Source: JAPOXR01 sp965221935
GTDB taxonomy: Bacteria; Pseudomonadota; Alphaproteobacteria; Rhodobacterales; Rhodobacteraceae
Assembly: GCA_965221935.1 (NCBI GenBank)
Contig: CBDCSZ010000063.1
Location: 124,001-188,000 of the forward strand
DNA length: 64,000 nt
Reading direction: 5' to 3'
Below are positions 45,933 to 54,922 of the stretch, one piece after another. A program made the translations under genes and the position numbers. Position 1 is the stretch's first letter, and every line of letters begins with the position of its first letter. The notes under the pieces were generated by a model. It did no database searches. It saw nothing but the letters and a program-made list of their open reading frames with translations, and was not told where the DNA came from.

Positions 45933-47294
45933 TCAGCGTTTCGTGATGTAGGGATTCTCGCTCCCTCTCACCATCAAACGCAGCGGTACGCCGGCAAACC
46001 CGAACGAATCCCGCAGACCGTTCACCAGAAACCTGCGATAGGATGTGTCGAGTTCCCGCGGACGCGAAGCGAACAGCGCAAAGGTCGGTGGGCGAATATT
46101 TGTCTGGGTCAGATACCGCAATCGGATTCGACGCCCTCTAACTGCCTTGGGGGGATGCCGCTCAACCTCTCCTTCCAACCACCGATTCAATGCGCCGGTG
46201 CCGACGCGCCGCTGCCAGACGGCGTGCATTTCCAGCGCACCGGCCATGATGCGATCAACCCCTTTGCCGTTCAGCGCAGAGACCGGCACCAGCGGCGTGC
46301 CTCGCAACTCGGGCAACAATTTGGCAAACGCCTCCGAGAGCGACGCCAGACGGCTCTTTCGGGCCTGGATCAGATCCCACTTGTTCAACGCCACCACCAC
46401 GGCCCGCCCTTCCTGTTCGGCCAGACTGGCAAGTCTCAAGTCCTGCTGTTCGAACGCCGATTTCGCATCCAAGAGAAGCACTACGACCTCGCAATAACGA
46501 ACGGCCCGCAGGGCGTCTCCGGCGGCGAGGTTTTCCTCCCTGCCTCTTGCGCCCTTCCGCCGGCGCAAACCTGCGGTATCCACCAGCAGGAAGTCGTTTT
46601 CCTGAAATCGGAACGGAACGGTGATCGAGTCGCGGGTCAGTCCAGATTCCGGACCGGCCGCCAGTCGCTCTTTCCCGATCAACTTGTTGATCAGCGTCGA
46701 TTTCCCGACATTGGGTCGTCCAATCACCGCTATTCGGATGGGCCGCTCCGGGAGTGCCTCCGCCGCCGTCTCCATCGGGGACTCATTCCCTTGTGCCAGC
46801 GAACGTGCGATGGGCCGCAACGCACGATAGATGTCCCCCATTCCGATTCCATGCTCCGCCGAAACCGCGACCGGCTCTCCCAAGCCCAATTCCCACAATT
46901 CATCCACGCCGAGCCTGCCCGGGCCGGATTCCGCCTTGTTTGCAACGATGACCACGGGAATGCCCGCCCGGCGAATGACGGAAGCAAGCGAATAATCGGC
47001 GGCGGTCAGACCCGCTCTTGCATCGATGACGAACAGGCAGGCATGGGATTCTCCGATAGCTTGGCCCGTAAGCCGACGCAGTTGCCCGGAAAGCGAGCTG
47101 GAATCTCCTTCTTCATGCCCTGCAGTATCCAACACCCGAAAAGAAAGGTCGCCGATTTGGGCGTCGCCGTCTCGGATGTCTCGAGTCATGCCGGGACGTT
47201 CGCTGACAAGCGCCTGCTTTCGTCCGATGAGGCGATTGAAGAGAGTGGACTTTCCCGCGTTCGGTCGGCCCACAATGGCAACGGTAAACGCCAT
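45933..47294 (-). CDS. der: GTPase Der (EngA), ribosome assembly
   Basis: This 453-residue protein has two tandem Era-type GTPase domains: VGRPNAGKSTLFNRL and VIGRPNVGKSTLINKLIG (P-loops), DTAGHEEGD and LLVDTAGLRRRKG (G3), NKAE and NKWD (G4). A KH-like domain ends it (RYLTQTNIRPPTFALFASRP). Der assists 50S subunit maturation and is essential in most bacteria. It lies in the conserved order yfgM-bamB-der. Confidence 0.96.
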   Translation of the reverse strand: MAFTVAIVGRPNAGKSTLFNRLIGRKQALVSERPGMTRDIRDGDAQIGDLSFRVLDTAGHEEGDSSSLSGQLRRLTGQAIGESHACLFVIDARAGLTAADYSLASVIRRAGIPVVIVANKAESGPGRLGVDELWELGLGEPVAVSAEHGIGMGDIYRALRPIARSLAQGNESPMETAAEALPERPIRIAVIGRPNVGKSTLINKLIGKERLAAGPESGLTRDSITVPFRFQENDFLLVDTAGLRRRKGARGREENLAAGDALRAVRYCEVVVLLLDAKSAFEQQDLRLASLAEQEGRAVVVALNKWDLIQARKSRLASLSEAFAKLLPELRGTPLVPVSALNGKGVDRIMAGALEMHAVWQRRVGTGALNRWLEGEVERHPPKAVRGRRIRLRYLTQTNIRPPTFALFASRPRELDTSYRRFLVNGLRDSFGFAGVPLRLMVRGSENPYITKR

Positions 47295-47345
47295 TTGACT
47301 GCTTGCTTCGCACCCGCCGCACGCGCATCGCTGGAACCGAGGGCG

Positions 47346-48686
47346 CTATTGAATTGCCAGAAGTCGTCCGTCGTTCAGGAACACATAGACAATGCCCCCG
47401 GCGACAATGGGTGACGCGGTCGCCGGCGCGCCAAGGTCGAACCGCGCGCGCTCCGTCCCGATCTCCGCATCGACTCCGAACAACTGCCCTGTCGAAGAAG
47501 CGACAAGTACGAGTCCACCGGCCACTATGGGTCCAGAGTACAGAATTGGATCTTCATGATCCTCCGGATCTTCAAAGGCCGGCAAGGAATACCGCCAAAA
47601 CACTCCCCCGTCGTCTGCAGACAAACGCAAGAGATTTCCACCGACATCTACCAAGTACACCGAGTCCTGCATGACCCAAGCGGTGTCTCCGGGTCCGATG
47701 CCGCGTTCCCAGCTTTTTTCGCCAGTGCGCCAGTCAACGGCGGCGAACGCGCCACTGCGCGTGCCGGCGAATACTCGATCCTCCCCAATTACCGGTGAAG
47801 ATGTAATGTCCGAAAACGCCGCCATCGGTGTATTCCGGGACGCACCCGACAGAATGGACTTCCAGACTTCCCCGCCCGCCTCCGTTTCGTATCCGATGAG
47901 TTCGCCGGAAGCGAACGGAACCACAAGAACACCATCGCGCGCAGCCGGCGCGGCCGCGTTCAGAAAGCCCACCGAAGCGCCGGCGCCCCTGGCCGTCCAG
48001 GCCTTCTTGCCGGAGCCTGCGTCAAACACATGAACGACATCGTCTCTCGCGACCGCAGCAACCCTTCCGTCCGCAATCACCGGCGCGGCGTGAACAGGTG
48101 CGGAAACGGAAGCATTCCAAAGAACTTGACCGGAGCGGGCATCCAGCGCCAGCATTTCCCCGTACCCAGTAGCGACGTACAGAACGCCTTGTTCCAAGCC
48201 GAGGCCACCCCCGATTCCTTCGCCTTCCGAGTCTCCCGGAGGTACGACGCTTGTGCTCCAGACCGCCTGCCCGGAATTCACGTCCACGGCATGCACGACG
48301 GAGTTTGCATCAAGCAGGAATACATGGTCATGCGCGATCACGGGTTCCGCCGCAATCGGCCAGTCGGAATTTATCGAGGCTCTCGTTTCGAATTCCCACG
48401 CAATCGCGAAATTCGCTGCGAATTCCGGATGAAAATTCCCGCCTCCGGAACTCCCCGCAAATTGCGGCCAGGATTGATTGGGCACTGCGTCGGGTAGCGG
48501 TGCCGCCTCGAGGGCGGAATCGCCCGCAAGCGCGCTTACCACTTGCCGAACAGGAATTCGCTCCCCCGGAAGTCCTTGCTCGTCTTCGGCACAGGCGGTT
48601 GCAAGGGCGAGAAGTCCGACGACAAGAACGCATCTGATCGCGCAAGAGCACTCTCCGGCCAGCGACGAATGGGGGAATATCTTCAA
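47346..48686 (-). CDS. bamB: PQQ-type beta-propeller lipoprotein (BamB-like)
   Basis: The 446-residue protein has an N-terminal hydrophobic segment VLVVGLLALATAC, a lipobox with the lipidated Cys near residue 32. PQQ-like propeller repeats follow (SVVHAVDVNSGQAVWSTSVV; MLALDARSGQVLWNASVSAP; FAAVDWRTGEKSWERGIG). BamB is the outer-membrane lipoprotein of the BAM complex for porin folding. Its start overlaps the end of the TPR gene by ATGA, and der follows. Confidence 0.85.
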   Translation of the reverse strand: MKIFPHSSLAGECSCAIRCVLVVGLLALATACAEDEQGLPGERIPVRQVVSALAGDSALEAAPLPDAVPNQSWPQFAGSSGGGNFHPEFAANFAIAWEFETRASINSDWPIAAEPVIAHDHVFLLDANSVVHAVDVNSGQAVWSTSVVPPGDSEGEGIGGGLGLEQGVLYVATGYGEMLALDARSGQVLWNASVSAPVHAAPVIADGRVAAVARDDVVHVFDAGSGKKAWTARGAGASVGFLNAAAPAARDGVLVVPFASGELIGYETEAGGEVWKSILSGASRNTPMAAFSDITSSPVIGEDRVFAGTRSGAFAAVDWRTGEKSWERGIGPGDTAWVMQDSVYLVDVGGNLLRLSADDGGVFWRYSLPAFEDPEDHEDPILYSGPIVAGGLVLVASSTGQLFGVDAEIGTERARFDLGAPATASPIVAGGIVYVFLNDGRLLAIQ

Positions 48687-49387
48687 CTGCCTTCTCCCTG
48701 ACCGAACTCAACTGTCTGCGCACGCGCGACTTCCCGCATTGCCCGAAGTCGCGCACCCATTTGAGCCGAAAGCTCCGGCGTTTCCAATAGGTTGTGAAGT
48801 AGTTCGAGCGCACCTGCCGCGTCCCCCGCCACCAGCAGCGCGCCCGCCAGGAACTCCCGCGCAACCAGCCCGTATATACGGCTTTCTAGCGCCAGCGGGC
48901 GGAGCGCGGCAACCAATTCCTCCGCCGACATGTTCTCGGAATTCGCCATTACGGCTTTCAATTCCGCCAGTTCCCGATAAACGGGCTGAATTCCTTCCTC
49001 AACCGCGATACCGCGGTACAACTCCCTGGCGCGAGCAGAGTCTCCTGCCTTCAGCCATTCAGAGGCAGCCCGAAATCGTGCGATCAGCGCGTATCCGGAA
49101 TCGGATTCGGCAGCGAGCGACTCCAGAGCGCCGGCGGTTTCGGAGGATCCCTCATTCGCCGTAACCGCGAGAAACGCTTCCATCTGCGCACGGGCCTTCT
49201 GCTCCGCGTCGCGCGCCATCCAATCGCGCCCTGCCAACCCCGCTACGATCACGACAATCGCACCAATCCCGTAGGGTCCGTAGCGCCGCCACAGCCGAAA
49301 CATTCGGTCACGGCGAACTTCCTCTGCCACTTCTACCAGAAATGTATCTCTTTCGGTCACGCCATTCTCTCCTGCGCGTTCCTTCAA
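48683..49387 (-). CDS. YfgM-like TPR membrane protein
   Basis: This 234-residue protein has a cytoplasmic N-terminus (EEVRRDRMFRLWRRYGPYGI), one transmembrane helix (GAIVVIVAGLAGRDW), and a periplasmic TPR_21-type repeat region (YALIARFRAASEWLKAGDSA; AAGALELLHNLLETPELSAQ). YfgM works with PpiD and SecYEG as a periplasmic chaperone. It is translationally coupled to bamB. Confidence 0.85.
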   Translation of the reverse strand: MKERAGENGVTERDTFLVEVAEEVRRDRMFRLWRRYGPYGIGAIVVIVAGLAGRDWMARDAEQKARAQMEAFLAVTANEGSSETAGALESLAAESDSGYALIARFRAASEWLKAGDSARARELYRGIAVEEGIQPVYRELAELKAVMANSENMSAEELVAALRPLALESRIYGLVAREFLAGALLVAGDAAGALELLHNLLETPELSAQMGARLRAMREVARAQTVEFGQGEGS

Positions 49388-49928
49388 ATTGTTCGCCGCT
49401 TCCGGGGAAAACGCTTTAGAGCAAGCGTACTAGAATTCGTTCTTGCACTCGCTCCTTCCCTCCTATTCGCGGAAGTAAGGTGGTTGTCAAGCGGTTGGCG
49501 GCCAACCGGAGTTCCGATCAAGAGACTGCCCACTGCGACGCGACCAAGGCCGCGGCCTCGCAAAACCAAATGCTACCTGGTCTTCTCGCTGCAGAAACGC
49601 CGGATGTTCTTTCGCAACCCGGTCGCAGCGAATCACTGGAATTTGGTGGTTCCGGACGCGAATCACCAAGCGGAACGGCGCTTCGGCACCGAACACGCAG
49701 GGATTGGGAACGCCGCCCCGGGGCACCAGATACTGCGGCCTAAGGCAAGGTTCGCGTTCCTGTTTTCAAGCCCGCCGCAACTTGGAACCGCAACCGGAAT
49801 TTGACTCGGGCCATTGTATCCTCAACGATTGAACTCCCTAACCATCAGGCTCTTCAATAACGGACCGCCGAACACGAAATGGCGTTCCGCGGCCAAACGG
49901 AAGGCCTGTGCCGAAGGAGAGCATACCC
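49388..49928. other. Gene-free stretch between divergent operons
   Basis: No domain-bearing frame is visible on either strand. The Shine-Dalgarno of the following gene (AAGGAGAG, 49914-49921) closes the stretch. Confidence 0.5.
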
Positions 49929-51449
49929 ATGAAAACTGTGCCAAGAATTTTCTCCCGGGTTTTCGCCGGACTTGCCCTGTCTGCCCTGCTCCTTGTTGCC
50001 GGAAGGGGCATGGCCGAACCCATCGAGCTGACAATCGTTCACTTCAACGATTTGGACCGAATGGAAGAGAGCGGAGGCAAAGGAGGCATCGCGCGACTGG
50101 CTGCGGTGATCAATAGCGAACGGCAGATGTCCGAGAACACAATTGTCACCTTCGCAGGCGATGCGATTTCGCCTTCCCTGATGTCCGGCATCGACAAGGG
50201 CGTGCACATGATCGACCTCCTGAACCAACTCGGCCTCACTGCGATGGCCGTTGGCAATCACGAGTACGATTTTGGACCCGAAATCGCCAAGAAGCGCTTT
50301 GCCCAAGCAAATTTCCCGGTGCTGGGCGCCAACAATATTGACGCCGACGGCGAGATCGTCGATGGCGTCCAGGCTTCCATTCTCGTTGACGTTGGCCCAT
50401 ACAAGGTCGGAATTTTCGGGTTGACCACCCCTGGAACGAGTGTGAAATCCAGCCCGGGCGAGGTCACATTCAGTGACGTCGCGGAAGTGGCCTCGGAACA
50501 GTCGACCGCTTTGCGTGAGGCGGGTGCCAACCTGGTTATCGCTCTCGCCCATACCGATGTTGGAGAGGATGCCGCGCTGGTCGAGCAAGGCGCGGTCGAT
50601 TTGCTGCTCAGCGGCGATGACCACCAATTGCGCGTGGAACTCGACGGCGATGTGCTGTTCGTCGAATCCGCTTCCCAGGCGGACTGGGTCACCATGATCG
50701 ACCTCACGCTGGATGAGGTGGAGAGGCGTGGCAATATGCGGTTTGAGTGGGCCCCCTCCGTACGAATCATCGATACTGCGCGCATTTCACCCGATCCCAC
50801 ACTGGCGGCCGCGGTCCAGGCCTATCAGGACCAACTTTCCAGTGAACTCGATGTGGAAATCGGCACGGCCACGACGGAACTCGACAGTCGCCGCTCCTCT
50901 GTTCGTGGAGGCGAGTCCGCGATCGGCAACCTGATCACAGACGCCATGCGATCGTCAACAGGATCGGATGTTGCGATGACCAACGGCGGGGGCATACGGG
51001 GCGACACCATCTATCCGCCCGGCACGGTCCTGCTGCGGCGCGATATCCTTACGGAACTGCCTTTCGGCAACAAGACGATCATGCTTGAGTTGACAGGCCG
51101 CGAATTGGTTTCGGCGCTGGAGAACGGTTTCAGCAAGATGGAGGAAGGCTCCGGACGGTTCCCCCAAGTGGCAGGACTGAAGGTCGTCTATGATCCATCC
51201 AGGCCGCCCGGCGAGCGGGTGATCAATGTCATGCATGAAGGCGCCGAACTCGATTTGGATGCGACCTATACGTTGGCGACAAACGACTTCATGGGAAACG
51301 GCGGTGACGGTTATGACATGCTTGAGCAAAGGAAGCGCCTAGTCGACGCCAATGCCGGAACGTTGATGGCGACCCAGGTAATTGCGTATATCGCCGCGCA
51401 GGGTGCCGTTTCACCCGTTGTCGAGGGTCGGCTCCAGACGGCAAATTGA
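49929..51449 (+). CDS. 5'-nucleotidase/UshA-like metallophosphatase, exported
   Basis: From ATG 49929, 7 bp after AAGGAGAG, the protein has 506 residues. The signal peptide is FSRVFAGLALSALLLVAGRG with AMA-like cleavage before EPIELTIVHF. The metallophosphatase domain has GDAISPSLMSG, VGNHEYDFG and LAHTDVGED. Two usual ligand positions differ: NDxH is NDLD and GHDH is GDDH. The 5'-nucleotidase C-terminal domain is normal (NLITDAMRSSTGSDVAMTNG, LPFGNKTIML, TNDFMGNGGDGYDM). It probably hydrolyses nucleotides or related phosphoesters in the periplasm. Confidence 0.85.
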   Translation: MKTVPRIFSRVFAGLALSALLLVAGRGMAEPIELTIVHFNDLDRMEESGGKGGIARLAAVINSERQMSENTIVTFAGDAISPSLMSGIDKGVHMIDLLNQLGLTAMAVGNHEYDFGPEIAKKRFAQANFPVLGANNIDADGEIVDGVQASILVDVGPYKVGIFGLTTPGTSVKSSPGEVTFSDVAEVASEQSTALREAGANLVIALAHTDVGEDAALVEQGAVDLLLSGDDHQLRVELDGDVLFVESASQADWVTMIDLTLDEVERRGNMRFEWAPSVRIIDTARISPDPTLAAAVQAYQDQLSSELDVEIGTATTELDSRRSSVRGGESAIGNLITDAMRSSTGSDVAMTNGGGIRGDTIYPPGTVLLRRDILTELPFGNKTIMLELTGRELVSALENGFSKMEEGSGRFPQVAGLKVVYDPSRPPGERVINVMHEGAELDLDATYTLATNDFMGNGGDGYDMLEQRKRLVDANAGTLMATQVIAYIAAQGAVSPVVEGRLQTAN

Positions 51450-51533
51450 GTTCTCCGCTCTTCGGAGCCCGGTTTCCGAGGTGGTTCGGATAGGCTGGCT
51501 ACCCAAAGCGACTTGGGAGCCCGAATGATTGAA

Positions 51534-51568
51534 GGCCCGGAGCGATCATTGTCGCTCCGGGCCTGTTT
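51534..51568 (+). terminator. Hairpin terminator after the nucleotidase gene
   Basis: GGCCCGGAGCGA (51534-51545) pairs perfectly with TCGCTCCGGGCC (51552-51563) around a 6-base loop, followed by a weak TGTTT. The stem is strong but the U-tract is poor. Confidence 0.65.
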
Positions 51569-51732
51569 GCCTCGAACCTGCGAATGGTGCGAACGGGTGA
51601 GCGGGCACCACAAGCCGCAAACTCCCGGGGAGTGCACCCTTGTCGAGGCGGCTCCTTTCGCTTGAAGAACTGCCGGTTGGCACCTATTTCTCTACCGCGT
51701 AGCGCATTGGTTCGAGGTCAGGAAGAACGCTC

Positions 51733-52011
51733 ATGCCACCCTTTGTCTGGCTGCTGGACACCTTAATCGATGTTGCGGTTTTTCTTGTGCTCGCCCAAGC
51801 CATCATGAGTTGGCTTGTCGCGTTCAATATCGTGAACATGAGACAGCGGTTCATTGCGTCAATCTGGTTCGCGATCAATCGACTGACCGAACCGATTTAC
51901 CGGCCCATCCGAAGAATCATGCCCAACCTGGGGGGAATCGATATCACTCCGATGATCGTGATCATCGGATTGCTTTTCCTGCGGCAACTCGTCTATTTCT
52001 ATCTTGTCTGA
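51733..52011 (+). CDS. YggT-family membrane protein
   Basis: The 92-residue protein has two hydrophobic segments (VAVFLVLAQAIMSWLVAFNI and DITPMIVIIGLLFLRQLVYF) and the conserved NRLTEPIYRPIRRIMP between them. RBS AGGAAG lies just upstream. YggT proteins are implicated in osmotic stress and cell-envelope processes. Confidence 0.92.
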   Translation: MPPFVWLLDTLIDVAVFLVLAQAIMSWLVAFNIVNMRQRFIASIWFAINRLTEPIYRPIRRIMPNLGGIDITPMIVIIGLLFLRQLVYFYLV

Positions 52012-52020
52012 GAAGAACTT

Positions 52021-53250
52021 CTACTGCGCATTCTCGGCTGCGGCGCGATTTCGATAGGCGAGCAGGCGGAGTCGAAGCGCATTGAGCCGAATGAACCCCG
52101 TAGCGTCCCTCTGGTCGTAGACCTCAGTGCCCCCTTCAAAGGTTGCGTGCGCCTCCGAATAGAGCGATCGTTCGGACGTGCGCCCGACAACCGACGCCGA
52201 CCCCTTGAACAGTTTCAGGCGGACGACTCCGGATACTTGCTCCTGACTCCGGTCGACTGCTGCCTGCAGCATCTCCCGCTCGGGACTGAACCAAAAACCG
52301 AAATAGACGAGTTCCGCATAGCGTGGCATGAGCTCATCTTTCAAATGTGCGGCCCCTCGGTCGAGCGCAATTTGTTCAATTCCGCGGTGCGCCGCCAGGA
52401 GCAGCGTCCCGCCAGGCGTTTCGTAGATTCCGCGGCTCTTCATGCCAACGTACCGGTTTTCCACCAGATCGAGCCGCCCGACGCCGTGTCGTCCGCCAAT
52501 CTTGTTCAGCCTGGCAAGGAGGTCGGCCGGCCCCAATAATTCGCCGTTCACCGAACTCGCGTCGCCCCGCACAAATCCGAGTTCCACATATTCCGCCTCG
52601 TCGGGCGCTTCTTCCGGGGCCCGTGTTCTCTGATACACGTGACCTGGGGCTTCCGTGGCGGGGTCTTCGAGAATTTTCCCCTCCGACGAGGTATGCAACA
52701 AGTTGGCGTCAACAGAAAACGGCGCTTCGCCACGTTTGTCCTTTGGAATCGGAACACCGTGTTCTTCCGCCCAACGAACCAAATCGCCGCGAGAAGTGAG
52801 ACTCCATTCACGCCAAGGTGTTACGATCCGAATGTCGGGATCAAGCGCATAGGCGGATACCTCCAGCCGAACCTGGTCGTTTCCCTTGCCCGTGGCGCCA
52901 TGTGCGATGGCATCGGCTCCGGTTTCGTGAGCCAAGGCTACCAGGTGCTTGGCGATCAAGGGACGGGCGATGGGAGTGCCCAGAAGATATTGTCCTTCGT
53001 AAAGCGCGTTGGCCCGAAACATGGGAAACACGAAATCGCGCACGAATTCTTCACGAAGGTCTCGGATATGCACGTTTTCCGGACGAACACCGATCCGCTC
53101 CGCATTGCCCCGAACCGCATCGAGATCGTCGCCTTGACCGATTTCGGCGGTGAACGCAATGACTTCGGCTCCACGCTCGACCTGCAACCAACGGGCGATA
53201 ATGGAAGTATCGAGGCCTCCCGAATACGCGAGAACAATCTTGGCGGCCAC
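52021..53250 (-). CDS. argG: Argininosuccinate synthase
   Basis: This 409-residue, full-length enzyme begins KIVLAYSGGLDTSIIARWL, the ATP pyrophosphatase P-loop. ATGKGNDQVRLE and DPDIRIVTPWREW follow, and GIYETPGGTLLLAAHRGIEQ is in the C-terminal half. It joins citrulline and aspartate with ATP in arginine synthesis (EC 6.3.4.5). The rhodanese gene lies 4 bp upstream in the same direction. Confidence 0.97.
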   Translation of the reverse strand: MAAKIVLAYSGGLDTSIIARWLQVERGAEVIAFTAEIGQGDDLDAVRGNAERIGVRPENVHIRDLREEFVRDFVFPMFRANALYEGQYLLGTPIARPLIAKHLVALAHETGADAIAHGATGKGNDQVRLEVSAYALDPDIRIVTPWREWSLTSRGDLVRWAEEHGVPIPKDKRGEAPFSVDANLLHTSSEGKILEDPATEAPGHVYQRTRAPEEAPDEAEYVELGFVRGDASSVNGELLGPADLLARLNKIGGRHGVGRLDLVENRYVGMKSRGIYETPGGTLLLAAHRGIEQIALDRGAAHLKDELMPRYAELVYFGFWFSPEREMLQAAVDRSQEQVSGVVRLKLFKGSASVVGRTSERSLYSEAHATFEGGTEVYDQRDATGFIRLNALRLRLLAYRNRAAAENAQ

Positions 53251-53254
53251 CTCC

Positions 53255-53656
53255 CTACCTTTCTCTGCTAACTGGCCCGCCCGCCTTCACCCACGCCCCA
53301 AATCCGCCTGCGATATGCATGACGGGATTCAAGCCCATGTCCTGTGCAGTCTTGGTCGCGAGTGCGGAACGGAGGCCACCCGCGCAAAACAATACATAGG
53401 TCATTCCTTGCCCATCGAACTCCAGCTTGTGATAGGGACTGTCGGAGTCGATCCAGAATTCCAGCATCCCTCTCGGGCAATGAAATGCCCCCTGGATCCG
53501 TCCGTCCCGGGCGAGTTCGCGAATGTCCCGGAGGTCAACCAGCAGGTGATCTTCGCGAGCGGACACCGCAATCGCCTCTTCCCCCGAAATCGCCCGGATT
53601 TCAGCGTTCGCCTCATCAAGCATGGCGCGCAGGCTGCGTGCCGGTCTTACGGTCAT
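53255..53656 (-). CDS. Rhodanese-like sulfurtransferase domain protein
   Basis: From ATG 53656 the protein has 133 residues and consists of one rhodanese domain: LLVDLRDIRELARDGRIQGA, then the catalytic Cys in VLFCAGGLRSALATKTAQDM, ending AGGFGAWVKAGGPV. A longer in-frame start at 53821 would overlap the thiolase relic and adds a non-conserved leader. Family members move sulfane sulfur; the acceptor is unknown. Confidence 0.88.
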   Translation of the reverse strand: MTVRPARSLRAMLDEANAEIRAISGEEAIAVSAREDHLLVDLRDIRELARDGRIQGAFHCPRGMLEFWIDSDSPYHKLEFDGQGMTYVLFCAGGLRSALATKTAQDMGLNPVMHIAGGFGAWVKAGGPVSRER

Positions 53657-53670
53657 GATTCCCCCTACTG

Positions 53671-54860
53671 TCAGCCGCGCCGAAGCGCTAAAGACGTTGC
53701 TTCGCCTCCCGCGATGCATATTGCAGCAACTCCGCGTACCGCGCCGCGATTCTCCGTTGCACAAAGAAGTTTGAACAGGATGCGCGCTTCCGAAGCGTCG
53801 GTCGGATACCCTAAAGCGCACACCCCACCGAGAACGTTGAAGCGATCCCGCGAAATTCCAAGTTCGGCCATGGCGACCATCGGAACAACAGCGAACGCCT
53901 TGCTAATTTCCCATAATTCGAGGTCCTCGATTTCCCAGCCGATCTGAAAGAGTGGCGACTTGATGGCCGGTACGGGGGCGGTCGCAAACTCCCCGGGTTG
54001 TTGCGCATGAGATGCGCATCCGCAATTGGTTGCGCGCGGCTTGATGCCCAAATCCGTTGCCCGGGAACGCCGGAGCAGTACAAGCGTCGCGGCTCCATCC
54101 GAGATGGCGGATGCGTTCACGGCGGTCACCATTCCCCCTTCGCGGAACGCGGGTTTGCGTACTGGAATTCGCGCCGGGTTCGCGCACCTCGGCAGTTCGT
54201 CGGAACAAATTTGTTTCCCATCGAAATTCGTTGCAGGGTCCACGGGAGTGATTTCGTTCCGGAACAACCCATCCGCTTCCGCGTTCCTCGCGCTGTCGAG
54301 CGACATCAGTGCATCGTCGTCCTGCGCTTCGCGGGTGCACGGGTATCGTTCTGCGCAATCCGCGTAACTCCCCATGAGCCTGCCGGATTCGTACGCATCT
54401 TTCAAGCCGTCGAGAAACATGTGATCCAGTGGCTTTTTTCCATTTCCGGCTTGCCCCTGCCCGAAATCCGGCGAATCATGAATGGAGCATTCGTCATGGA
54501 TTCCATGCCGCCAGCCACAATTGCGCCGCTTCCCCCTGCGAGCAGCCGGTCGCCGGCGAGCATGACTGCCTTCATCCCGGACCCGCACATCTTGTTGACG
54601 GTACTGCAACCCACGTCTTGCGGAAGGCCCGCAGCAAGCACCGCCTGACGGGCAGGAGCCCGTCCCGGTCCGGCGGAAAGCACGCAACCCATGAGGCACT
54701 CTTCCACGAGGCTTTCTTCGATTCCGGCCGCGCCGACCGCGCCGCGAATGGCAATAGCGCCCAACTCCGAAACTCTGCAATTCGCCAATTCGCCGCGAAA
54801 TCGGCCGATGGCGTACGGGAGGCCCCATCATCGTAACCGAGTCATGCACGCAAACCTCCG
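53671..54860 (-). pseudogene. Thiolase (acetyl-CoA acyltransferase), frameshifted with mutated active site
   Basis: The thiolase fold is spread over three frames: EVCVHDSV at the start, then IGRFRGELANCRVSELGAIA to CSTVNKMCGSGMKAVML and GGMESMTNAP, then LDHMFLDGLKDAYESGRLMG to the end. The nucleophile Cys and final CIAGGEAT remain. The catalytic GHPxGASG is GYPTDASE and NEAF is SKAF, so the essential His is Tyr. Apart from one N-to-S, the changes (G-to-D, G-to-E, E-to-K, H-to-Y) fit C-to-T or G-to-A transitions. The gene is dead. Confidence 0.85.
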
Positions 54861-54922
54861 AAATTCGCAAGAACGGTTGCGTGTGAGAGACGCATCTGGC
54901 CCTCGACGAAGGGTTTCGGCGC

